This document shows positions 38,961-46,431 of a stretch of DNA of 57,468 nt, one piece after another. The position numbers were made by a program, and so were the translations under genes. This DNA is from Gammaproteobacteria bacterium (GTDB lineage: Bacteria; Pseudomonadota; Gammaproteobacteria; Pseudomonadales; Porticoccaceae), in assembly GCA_003235325.1 (NCBI GenBank), contig QJWQ01000136.1, forward strand, positions 1 through 57,468, written 5' to 3'. The notes under the pieces were generated by a model. That model had not been told where the DNA came from. It made no database searches and saw nothing but the letters and a program-made list of their open reading frames with translations. Numbering within the stretch: the stretch's first letter is position 1; every line of letters begins with the position of its first letter.

Positions 38961-39066
38961 GGTTAATGTCTCCCTCTTCGTTGTGAGCAAGGCCGGGAAT
39001 CCTCCTCCCCCTCTTGGTTTATCCCGGTCAACGATGTTACCGGCGCCTCTGGCGCCGGTTTTTTTT
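38961..39066 (+). ncRNA. Predicted small regulatory RNA in the polA-engB gap (Spot 42/ErsA position)
   Basis: About 106 bases from the predicted start to the end of the T-run. A stem near 38991-38998 / 39022-39029 (GGCCGGGA with TCCCGGTC, one G-U pair) exposes a CU-rich loop, ATCCTCCTCCCCCTC, able to pair with ribosome-binding sites. A perfect nine-base-pair terminator ends it. The gap between polA and engB holds Spot 42 in E. coli and ErsA in Pseudomonas aeruginosa; the latter uses the AlgU promoter type also seen here. Function as a base-pairing regulator is inference. The start point is approximate. Confidence 0.7.
39039..39066 (+). terminator. Terminator of the predicted small RNA
   Basis: ACCGGCGCC (39039-39047), loop TCT, GGCGCCGGT (39051-39059), then seven or more T. 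Perfect stem. Confidence 0.95.
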
Positions 39067-39070
39067 GTCT

Positions 39071-39721
39071 TCAACCGACAGAGATTTCGTCGTCCGGCTC
39101 CGTCTCGTTGGGCTCCAGCCACTGGCGCAGTTGCTCGGTGAGTTCATCGATACCCGTATTGCGGTGCGCAGAGAAGGTCTGGGCGCTGATGTTATCAAGG
39201 TCGCGTCTGCGGATTTCTTTCTGAACTTCCTGGAGGGTATTCATGGCCGGTCCGTGGCCAAGCTTGTCAGACTTGGTCAGCAGGATATGCACCGGCAAAT
39301 TACTTTCAGCTGCCCATTGCAGCATTTGCCAGTCGACGGATCGCAATGGATGCCGGATGTCCATCAATAGCACCAGGGCCTTCAGGGACCGGCGGTGATG
39401 CAGGTAATCGGCCAAATTGCGGTCCCACTCCTCCTTCATGGTCTTCGATACCTTGGCAAAACCATAGCCGGGCAGATCTACCAGTCGTGCACTGGTTGAC
39501 AGTGAGAAGAAATTGATGAGTCGTGTGCGGCCGGGAGTCTTGCTGATCCGGGTCAGTTTCCTCTTGCCGGTGAGAGCATTTATGGCACTGGATTTACCCG
39601 CGTTGGAACGGCCGGCAAACGCTACTTCGCTGCCGATGTCCGGGGGGCACTGGGGCAGGGTAGCGGCGCTTCTCATGAACAGCGCACTGGAAAATTTCAG
39701 TGGGGACTTGGTAGTCGGCAT
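39071..39721 (-). CDS. engB: Ribosome-assembly GTPase EngB (YsxC/YihA)
   Basis: Essential small GTPase needed for 50S subunit maturation; 216 residues from ATG 39719-39721, while a TTG five codons earlier is possible. G1 GRSNAGKSS, G2-region TPGRT, G3 DLPGYG, G4 TKSD and G5 SA are all visible. It is convergent with polA across the gap holding the predicted small RNA and divergent from the cytochrome c4 gene, the same order as in pseudomonads. Confidence 0.96.
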   Translation of the reverse strand: MPTTKSPLKFSSALFMRSAATLPQCPPDIGSEVAFAGRSNAGKSSAINALTGKRKLTRISKTPGRTRLINFFSLSTSARLVDLPGYGFAKVSKTMKEEWDRNLADYLHHRRSLKALVLLMDIRHPLRSVDWQMLQWAAESNLPVHILLTKSDKLGHGPAMNTLQEVQKEIRRRDLDNISAQTFSAHRNTGIDELTEQLRQWLEPNETEPDDEISVG

Positions 39722-39872
39722 TGTCAGGACAGCCAAATAAACCTGGCCATAGTATAGCGTTTAAGCCGGGCCAGGGATTGGTATATAATGCGCCGGATAA
39801 GGGGAGGCGAAGACGGCGTCTCATCATTCTGGAAAAATATAATCTCCAGAGTTATCAATGTTGGATTAGTCG

Positions 39873-40508
39873 ATGAAAAAATTAATAACAACGTTTGCAG
39901 TTTCCCTGGGAATGTTAATGGCACCTGTGTGCCTTGCCGCCGGTGATGCCGCAGCAGGAGAGAAGCAGGCCGCGGCCTGTGGTGCCTGCCATGGAGCCGA
40001 CGGCAACAGCGCCGTGCCAAATTTCCCCAAATTGGCCAATCTGGGTGAAAAATACCTGCACAAGCAATTGCGGGATATCCAGTCGGGAAACCGCGTCGTC
40101 ATGGAGATGGCGGGTCAACTGGATGGCAAATCGGATCAGGAACTCGCCGATCTGGCTGCATTCTATGATTCCAGGACTCGACAATTGTCCGGCGCAAAAG
40201 ACAAGAAGCTGGAATTGGGTGAAAAGACATTCCGTGGTGGTAACATCGACACCGGAGTGCCCGCCTGTACCGGCTGCCATTCGCCCCATGCCAATGGCAA
40301 TGCCCCCGCAGGGTTTCCTGCCCTGGGGGGCCAGCACGCCGCCTATCTGGCCAAGCAGCTTAGGGCTTTTAGAACGGCATACCACGACCCGGAAGATCCT
40401 GCCGGTCGTAATAATGACGGAGACAACAAAATAATGCGTGGCGTAGCGGCGCACATGTCCGACCAGGAAATAGATGCCGTGGCCAACTTTATTGCCGGTC
40501 TGCAGTAA
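39873..40508 (+). CDS. Cytochrome c4 (diheme, periplasmic)
   Basis: 211 residues: signal peptide to about residue 22, then two class I cytochrome c domains with CGACH near residue 37 and CTGCH near residue 131. Likely axial methionines lie in VVMEMAGQ and KIMRGVAAHMS. Cytochromes c4 feed electrons to terminal oxidases, so it is a plausible donor to the caa3 oxidase encoded earlier in the window. Followed by a strong terminator. Confidence 0.93.
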   Translation: MKKLITTFAVSLGMLMAPVCLAAGDAAAGEKQAAACGACHGADGNSAVPNFPKLANLGEKYLHKQLRDIQSGNRVVMEMAGQLDGKSDQELADLAAFYDSRTRQLSGAKDKKLELGEKTFRGGNIDTGVPACTGCHSPHANGNAPAGFPALGGQHAAYLAKQLRAFRTAYHDPEDPAGRNNDGDNKIMRGVAAHMSDQEIDAVANFIAGLQ

Positions 40509-40526
40509 TTCCACTTCAACATCGGT

Positions 40527-40560
40527 GCAAAAGAGGGCGGCCTGCGCCGCCCTCTTTTGC
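40527..40560. terminator. Strong symmetrical terminator after cytochrome c4
   Basis: GCAAAAGAGGGCGGC (40527-40541) pairs perfectly with GCCGCCCTCTTTTGC (40546-40560) around a four-base loop. T-runs on both strands would let it work in both directions. Confidence 0.92.
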
Positions 40561-40771
40561 CTGGTTACTTGTTGCTAACACTCGTTGCACGGTTACTTGC
40601 GCAGTTGTATGGAACCTGAATAATAGCCACTGTCTATAAGAGGGGCTTTGGTGGCGACCATGGTCGGGGGCAGAATCAGTCTGGCTAGTAGCCAGCTTGC
40701 CATTGCTGACAGGCCGACCGCTGTCGCCATCGAATCTTTATAGCTGCTCAACCCAAACAAATGAGGATGCC

Positions 40772-41560
40772 ATGAAATTTATCACCAGGGTCTTGATGGC
40801 CTGCCTTTTCCTTGCAATAGCAGCCTGCGAAGCTGATACCGGCTCGGGGAGCAACAGTACCGTGGAAAGCAGCGTAGCGGCGACGACCGAATCCAGAGAC
40901 GATTCGCTACCGGAACCCTCCAGCAATTCCCAGAAAACTGCATCCGCCACTCCGAACCCCGCCACTCCCAGCGATGAGGCCAGGACCTACCGGGCAGGTA
41001 CAGATTACATAGAACTGACGCCACCGGTGCCGACGGTGGATCGCAACCACATAGAGGTGACCGAAGTCTTCTGGTATGGCTGTAGCCACTGTTTCGTATT
41101 CGAGCCCATTGTCCACAAGTGGTATACCAATCTGCCGGCAGATGTGAATTTTCAGAGAAGTCCGGCCATGTGGGACAAGGGCGGCGTCATGGAACGCCAT
41201 GCTCGAATGTTCTACACCGCCAAGGCCCTGGGGGTGCTGGACCGGATGCACCAGAAAATATTTGATGCGATGAATCTGAAAAAAGTGAAATTTCAGTCAG
41301 AAGCGGAAATAGCGGACTTTTTCGTGGAAAACGGCGTTGACAGGGATGTTTTTAACAAGACCTTCAACTCCTTTGGTGTTACCAGTGCTGTCAAGCAGGC
41401 GGAAGCCCGCCAGCGCAGTTACCAGATTCAGGGCACCCCTGAACTGATTGTCAATGGCAAGTATCGGGTAACAGGACGTCTGGCAGGCAACCACGAGGAT
41501 ATGTTAAAGATAGCCGAATACCTGATTAAAAAGGAACGGGGAAATAACCAGGGGTCATAG
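40772..41560 (+). CDS. dsbA: DsbA-family thiol:disulfide oxidoreductase, predicted lipoprotein
   Basis: Introduces disulfides into exported proteins. 262 residues from ATG 40772. The signal ends in a lipobox IAAC (Cys19) and is followed by a 50-residue Ser/Thr/Pro-rich linker, so the thioredoxin domain is probably tethered to a membrane. The active site is WYGCSHC (Cys104, Cys107), with Ser where most DsbA proteins have Pro (CPHC). The cis-Pro loop GTPEL (Pro223) and the inserted helical domain are normal. Its place after cytochrome c4 matches the dsbA locus of pseudomonads. Confidence 0.92.
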   Translation: MKFITRVLMACLFLAIAACEADTGSGSNSTVESSVAATTESRDDSLPEPSSNSQKTASATPNPATPSDEARTYRAGTDYIELTPPVPTVDRNHIEVTEVFWYGCSHCFVFEPIVHKWYTNLPADVNFQRSPAMWDKGGVMERHARMFYTAKALGVLDRMHQKIFDAMNLKKVKFQSEAEIADFFVENGVDRDVFNKTFNSFGVTSAVKQAEARQRSYQIQGTPELIVNGKYRVTGRLAGNHEDMLKIAEYLIKKERGNNQGS

Positions 41561-41605
41561 CCGTTACTTTCCCCGGGCCTGTTCGTTGCAATACTCTGGA
41601 TTGAA

Positions 41606-41682
41606 GCCGGAATAGCTCAGTTCGGTAGAGCAGCGCATTCGTAATGCGTTGGTCGGAGGTTCAAATCCTCTTTCCGGCACCA
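41606..41682 (+). tRNA. tRNA-Thr (anticodon CGU)
   Basis: A full cloverleaf: acceptor GCCGGAA / TTCCGGC, D arm GCTC...GAGC, anticodon arm GCGCA-TTCGTAA-TGCGT giving anticodon CGU (reads ACG), T arm GGAGG-TTCAAAT-CCTCT, and encoded CCA at 41680-41682. The sequence closely resembles E. coli thrW. No repeat of its 3' end was found downstream within this window, so no integrated element is indicated. Confidence 0.97.
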
Positions 41683-42250
41683 GCCAGATATTTCCATGGC
41701 GGCGACCCTGATATTCACGGTTGAAACCGGCTTCATGGTTACAGGTGGTTCCCCGGAGGCGGAACCGGAGTTCAGCTTAACCGGAGGGTCAGGATTTCAG
41801 ACGGCCAGCTGCTAATGCGAGAATCACCAGATCTGTTCGGCAATGACTGCCTGGTGGCAACCGGATCTGGCGCTTTAAGCTATCAAGTATGATAAACAAA
41901 TTGGTTAGATAAGCATTATAGCTTCGCTGTGCCCTGACGGTGCCGGCCGGCTTAGCGTTTCTCTGAAAATGGTTTTGGTAATCGCTGTTGGAAAGCCCCT
42001 CCTTACAGCTAAAAAGTATACCCTCCAGAATAAAGTGACTAAGCTTTGCGGATAGAGGCGGGTTGAAATTAGAAAAGGCAAGAGGTCTGACCGGCTTAGG
42101 TTTTTTTGCAACCCGGCGGCAATATCCCGATTACCCGTAAGAATAGATTCAATCAGCTGTCACAGGTGCATCCTGACTGCATTGACTTTTGGCAGCAAAC
42201 CCGGCTATTTCAATGGTGAAAATACCGGGCCAATATCAGGAGTAACGAAA
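41683..42250. other. 568-base gap after tRNA-Thr
   Basis: No gene is supported. A minus-strand stop-free frame at 41905-42111 lacks a ribosome-binding site and family features. Small hairpins (GGTTCC/GGAACC, 41747-41766; CCAGATC/GATCTGG near 41830) are visible without a clear role. The start of the next gene has CAGGAG upstream. Confidence 0.55.
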
Positions 42251-43639
42251 ATGCTGGAAGTAATCAATCCCTACAACGGGGAAATCATAGATACCGTTGC
42301 CTTGTCGTCATGGCAACAAATCGATGCCATGCTGGAAACTGCCAGCGACCTTTTCAGGGACAGGGACCGCTGGCTGTCGACACCGGAGCGCATAGCCATT
42401 CTGCAGCGCACCGGGGACATCATGAAGGGACGTTTTGACGAACTGGCTCTGGGCATAGCTCGTGAAGGCGGCAAACCCCTGGTGGATGCCCGGGTCGAGG
42501 TAACCCGGGCCATCGATGGTGTACACCTCTGTATTTCGGAACTGGGCCATCTCGGCGGTACACAGGTGCCCCTGGACCTCACGGCTGCCGGTGCCGGCCG
42601 GGCGGCTTTTACCTTTCGCGAGCCCATTGGCCCGGTAGTGGCAGTATCAGCATTCAATCACCCCCTTAACCTGATCGTGCACCAGGTGGCGCCGGCGGTG
42701 GCCGTGGGCTGCCCGGTGATCGTCAAGCCGGCCAATGACACGCCCCTTTCCGCAAGAACCTTTGTCGAAATACTTCATCAGGCCGGTTTGCCTGAGGACT
42801 GGTGTCGCTGTGTGTCAACCGACCGGGTTTCCGGCGAAAAGCTGGTCACCGATCCCCGGGTTGCTTTCTTTTCCTTTATCGGTTCGGCCCAGGTGGGCTG
42901 GATGCTGCGTTCGAAGCTGGCACCTGGTACTCGCTGTGCCCTGGAGCACGGCGGTGTCGCACCGGTGATTGTCGATGAATCCGCCAATATGGAGACCATG
43001 CTTCCGGCGTTACTCAAGGGTGGTTTTTATCATGCCGGTCAGGTCTGCGTTTCGGTACAGCGGGTGTTCGCCCCTCGAAGTATCGCCAGTGAACTGGCGC
43101 AGCGTCTGGCGGAGGGCGCGGAAAAACTGGTGGTTGGCGATGCCACCCGGGAGGAAACCCAGGTGGGACCGCTGATCAGAAACCGCGAGGTCGATCGGGT
43201 CGCCGAGTGGGTTGACGAGGCCGTGGCCAGTGGTGCCCGGGCACTCTGTGGTGGAAAAAAACTGGGACCAAGCACCTACTCGGCCACCGTATTACTGGAC
43301 CCTCCGGCGGACGCCAGGGTCTCCAGGCAGGAGGTCTTCGGCCCGGTGGTCTGCATTTACAGTTATGACAGTATCGACGACGCTCTGGCCCAGGCCAACA
43401 GCCTGCCCTTCGCCTTCCAGGCCGCCTGTTTTACCAACCGGCTCGACACCGCCCTGAAATGTATCAACAGGCTTGACGCCACAGCGGTCATGGTCAATGA
43501 CCACACTGCCTTCAGGGTGGACTGGATGCCTTTTGCCGGCGCCCGGCAGTCGGGATATGGCATCGGTGGTATCGGCCATACCATGCACGATATGACCCGG
43601 GAAAAAATGATGGTGCTGAATAATTTCAGCGGTGCCTAG
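42251..43639 (+). CDS. Aldehyde dehydrogenase family protein
   Basis: NAD(P)-dependent aldehyde dehydrogenase, 462 residues from ATG 42251 (CAGGAG upstream; the longer reading is not supported). Catalytic Cys is in YHAGQVCVSVQRVF; the general-base Glu stands in ALEHGG, where most families have ELGG; FREPIGPVVAVSAFNHPLN and VKPANDTPLS form the cofactor site; EVFGPVV is normal. The HAGQVCVSVQ context recalls lactaldehyde- or phosphonoacetaldehyde-type enzymes, but the substrate is open. No obvious operon partner; serC begins 320 bases later, beyond a terminator. Confidence 0.9.
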   Translation: MLEVINPYNGEIIDTVALSSWQQIDAMLETASDLFRDRDRWLSTPERIAILQRTGDIMKGRFDELALGIAREGGKPLVDARVEVTRAIDGVHLCISELGHLGGTQVPLDLTAAGAGRAAFTFREPIGPVVAVSAFNHPLNLIVHQVAPAVAVGCPVIVKPANDTPLSARTFVEILHQAGLPEDWCRCVSTDRVSGEKLVTDPRVAFFSFIGSAQVGWMLRSKLAPGTRCALEHGGVAPVIVDESANMETMLPALLKGGFYHAGQVCVSVQRVFAPRSIASELAQRLAEGAEKLVVGDATREETQVGPLIRNREVDRVAEWVDEAVASGARALCGGKKLGPSTYSATVLLDPPADARVSRQEVFGPVVCIYSYDSIDDALAQANSLPFAFQAACFTNRLDTALKCINRLDATAVMVNDHTAFRVDWMPFAGARQSGYGIGGIGHTMHDMTREKMMVLNNFSGA

Positions 43640-43815
43640 GAGGCTGGCGGACTTAAGTCTGTTCTACTGTGGAAAAGCCGCATTTGGCCTTTTTTGAGCA
43701 ATTCCTCGTTAAATAGCGTTGCTATTCGCCTCAAAATTGCACAAATGATTATTCAAAGCGAAACGTCGCACCGCGGACTTTCCCTCGCTACAAATGCTTA
43801 GGTCCGACAGGCTCC
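43639..43815. repeat. Imperfect inverted repeat pair bounding a 177-base segment
   Basis: The arms 43639-43657 (GGAGGCTGGCGGACTTAAG) and 43797-43815 are complementary at about 16 of 19 positions. The left arm begins at the last base of the aldehyde dehydrogenase stop codon. The 139 bases between hold no gene. It may be a decayed miniature element or the ends of a structured transcript. Confidence 0.5.
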
Positions 43816-43870
43816 AGGACGGCCCAACCACTATCGACGCCGGCTTGCAGTGGCTTAATCCGGATTGGGG

Positions 43871-43898
43871 ACCGGGCCTGCACGCGGCCGGTTTTTTC
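43871..43898 (+). terminator. Terminator in the gap before serC
   Basis: ACCGGGCC / GGCCGGT with a one-base bulge, seven-base loop, then TTTTTTCTTT. It would end transcription from the aldehyde dehydrogenase gene or from the structured 177-base segment before it. Confidence 0.65.
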
Positions 43899-43960
43899 TT
43901 TATTTGCATTGGACCGGGCAGTAGAATTGCGCACTTTTCGCATATCCCTGAAGGATTTCC

Positions 43961-45073
43961 ATGAAACCTGATAGCAAACCGGTGAATCCCAATTTTTCCT
44001 CCGGGCCCTGTAGCAAGCGACCCGGATATGCTCTAACGGCGCTCAATACTGCGACGCTGGGCAGGTCCCATCGCTCAAGCATAGGCAAGGCGGAACTGGC
44101 GAGGGCCTGTACCGAAACCGCTGAAATTCTCGGTTTGCCGGCAGGATACCGCGTTGGCGTGGTGCCGGCCTCGGATACCGGAGCGGTGGAAATGGCCCTC
44201 TGGTCCCTGCTCGGGCCCCGGCCGGTGGATGTATTTGCCTGGGAATCATTTGGCCAGGGCTGGATTACCGATGTGGTCAAGCAGCTAAAGCTGGACAGGG
44301 TCAATGTCTATACCGCCGACTATGGCCAGTTGCCGGACCTGGGACTGGCTAATCCCGACCACGATCAGGTCTTTACCTGGAATGGCACCACCTCCGGGGT
44401 GAAGGTTGCCAACGGCGACTGGATTGCCGATGACCGTCAGGGCCTGACCATCTGTGATGCGACCTCCGCCGTGTTTGCCATGGAGATGCCCTGGGAAAAG
44501 CTGGATGTCGTCACTTTCAGCTGGCAAAAGGTGCTCGGTGGCGAGGGTGCTCACGGGATGCTGGTGCTGGGACCCCGCGCTGTGACGCGACTGGAGAGCT
44601 ACACACCACCCTGGCCCTTGCCCAAGATTTTCCGCATGACCAAGGGCGGAAAACTGATGGAGGGCATCTTTCGGGGCGAAACTATCAATACTCCGTCCAT
44701 GCTTTGTGTCGCCGACTACCTGGATGCCCTGGCCTGGGTCAGTCGTATTGGCGGCAAGCAAGCGGCTATAGCCCGTTCCGAGGCCAATCTGGCTGCGATC
44801 GAGGCCTTTGTCGATGCGCGTCCATGGGTGAATTTCCTGGCTGCGACCAAGCCCATCCGCTCCAATACCAGCGTCTGCCTGACCCTCGACCTGACCGAGG
44901 ACAAGGTCAAGCAGGTGGTCAAGTTACTGCAACAGGAGGGTGTCGCCTACGACATCGGTGCCTACCGGGACGCGCCGGCGGGGCTTCGCATCTGGTGTGG
45001 TTCCACCATAGATGTCGAGAATATTGAGCGGTTGATGCCCTGGCTGGAATGGGCCTACAACGAAGTGAAATAA
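43961..45073 (+). CDS. serC: Phosphoserine aminotransferase, alphaproteobacterial/Methanosarcina-type SerC
   Basis: PLP enzyme converting 3-phosphohydroxypyruvate to phosphoserine; 370 residues. The PLP lysine is Lys190 ([14 protein letters not shown]), preceded by the cofactor Asp in [24 protein letters not shown] near the N-terminus is the hallmark of the second SerC class, found mostly in alphaproteobacteria and some archaea, not of the E. coli class. ATG 43961 has AGGA upstream. With serA 48 bases downstream it supplies two of the three steps of serine synthesis. Confidence 0.92.
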   Translation: MKPDSKPVNPNFSSGPCSKRPGYALTALNTATLGRSHRSSIGKAELARACTETAEILGLPAGYRVGVVPASDTGAVEMALWSLLGPRPVDVFAWESFGQGWITDVVKQLKLDRVNVYTADYGQLPDLGLANPDHDQVFTWNGTTSGVKVANGDWIADDRQGLTICDATSAVFAMEMPWEKLDVVTFSWQKVLGGEGAHGMLVLGPRAVTRLESYTPPWPLPKIFRMTKGGKLMEGIFRGETINTPSMLCVADYLDALAWVSRIGGKQAAIARSEANLAAIEAFVDARPWVNFLAATKPIRSNTSVCLTLDLTEDKVKQVVKLLQQEGVAYDIGAYRDAPAGLRIWCGSTIDVENIERLMPWLEWAYNEVK

Positions 45074-45121
45074 CACCGGCCTAATCGCCGGCAAAGAAGC
45101 TGATTAAAGGTAGTAGAGAAC

Positions 45122-46291
45122 ATGTTCAAAGTGCGTACATACAATAAGATTTCACCCCTGGGTCTGGAGCGTTTCCCCCGGGGAAAATACGAAATTGCCA
45201 GCGAGTTCAGCCAGCCCGATGCCTATATGCTGCGCAGTCACAAGCTCCATGACGAGCCCCTGCCGGACAGCGTTGTCGCAGTCGCCCGGGCCGGGGCCGG
45301 CACCAACAATATTCCGGTCAGGGACTACAGCGGCAAGGGCGTGGTGGTGTTCAATACTCCAGGCGCCAATGCCAATGCCGTCAAGGAACTGATCGCCGCC
45401 GCCCTGTTTCTGGCCTCTCGGGACATCTATGGCGGCCTGAACTATGTACAGGGACTGACAGACATCACCGATGCCGGGGAGATGTCAAGCTTGCTGGAAA
45501 AGGAAAAAAAGCGGTTTGCCGGAACCGAGCTCTATGGCAAGACCCTGGGCGTGGTCGGACTCGGCGCCATCGGTTCCATGGTCGCCAACATGGCCCTGGG
45601 TTTTGGTATGCATGTAGTCGGTTTTGACCCGGCCATTTCGGTGGAGGCGGCCTGGCAACTGTCGAGTCAGGTGGAAAAAATGGAGAACCTGCAGACCCTG
45701 TTGGGTCGCTCCGATTACGTTACCCTGCATATTCCCGCCATTGCCGCCACCCGCAACCTGATCAACAGGGATACGCTCCGTTACTGCCGGCCCGGCGCCA
45801 AAATGCTTAACTTTGCCCGGGCTGAAATTGTCGAGACTGCAGCGTTGATCGAGGCTCTGGACCGGGGCGCGCTGGGCGGCTACGTCGCCGATTTCCCGGA
45901 GCCCGCATTGCTGGGTCGCAAAAACGTGCTGCTGACGCCCCACATCGGCGCCAGTACCAGCGAGGCCGAGGATAACTGCGCCATGATGGCGGCTGACCAG
46001 CTTATGGAATTTCTGGAGAATGGCAATATCAAGAATTCGGTCAATTTCCCCACCACCTACATGGCTCGCAACGGTGGCTACCGTCTGACTTTCAGTAACA
46101 ACAATGTGCCCAAAGTACTGGGCAGTGTCCTGGCCATTTTGTCCGAAAGCAACAATAACGTCATCGACCTGGTCAACAAGAGTCGGGAAGAAATTGCCTA
46201 TAACATTATCGATGTCCAGGATCAGCCGGATGCTGCGACCATTGACCGGATTCGCGGAGTCGAAGGTGTAATCAGGGTTCGAATACTTTAA
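45122..46291 (+). CDS. serA: D-3-phosphoglycerate dehydrogenase with C-terminal ACT domain
   Basis: First step of serine synthesis; 389 residues. NAD Rossmann motif GVVGLGAIGSMVA near residue 143; catalytic Arg in NFARAEIV and His in TPHIGAST; the substrate loop RAGAGTNNIP is typical. Residues about 310-389 form an ACT regulatory domain (VPKVLGSVLAILSESNNNVIDL), so serine feedback inhibition is plausible. AGTAGAGA-like sequence precedes the ATG. Probably one operon with serC; a terminator follows at 46341. Confidence 0.95.
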   Translation: MFKVRTYNKISPLGLERFPRGKYEIASEFSQPDAYMLRSHKLHDEPLPDSVVAVARAGAGTNNIPVRDYSGKGVVVFNTPGANANAVKELIAAALFLASRDIYGGLNYVQGLTDITDAGEMSSLLEKEKKRFAGTELYGKTLGVVGLGAIGSMVANMALGFGMHVVGFDPAISVEAAWQLSSQVEKMENLQTLLGRSDYVTLHIPAIAATRNLINRDTLRYCRPGAKMLNFARAEIVETAALIEALDRGALGGYVADFPEPALLGRKNVLLTPHIGASTSEAEDNCAMMAADQLMEFLENGNIKNSVNFPTTYMARNGGYRLTFSNNNVPKVLGSVLAILSESNNNVIDLVNKSREEIAYNIIDVQDQPDAATIDRIRGVEGVIRVRIL

Positions 46292-46340
46292 CGCCCGTAA
46301 ACAGGCTCTGGCCGCTTCCAGGCCACCAATGCTGAGGAAT

Positions 46341-46370
46341 ATCCCCGGATGAAAACCCGGGGATTTTTTT
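46341..46370 (+). terminator. Terminator of serC-serA
   Basis: ATCCCCGG (46341-46348) pairs with CCGGGGAT (46357-46364) around an eight-base loop, followed by six or more T. Confidence 0.9.
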
Positions 46371-46431
46371 AAAACCCGGACCCGCCCTTGCACGCTTCAC
46401 ATCGCCTGGCGCCGTGATCATCGAATCCATT

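Noticed and set aside
41905-42111. A 68-codon minus-strand frame after tRNA-Thr
   Set aside because: No start signal or recognisable feature; the region looks non-coding.
41606-42250. An integrated element at tRNA-Thr
   Set aside because: No integrase gene and no direct repeat of the tRNA 3' end were found within the window.
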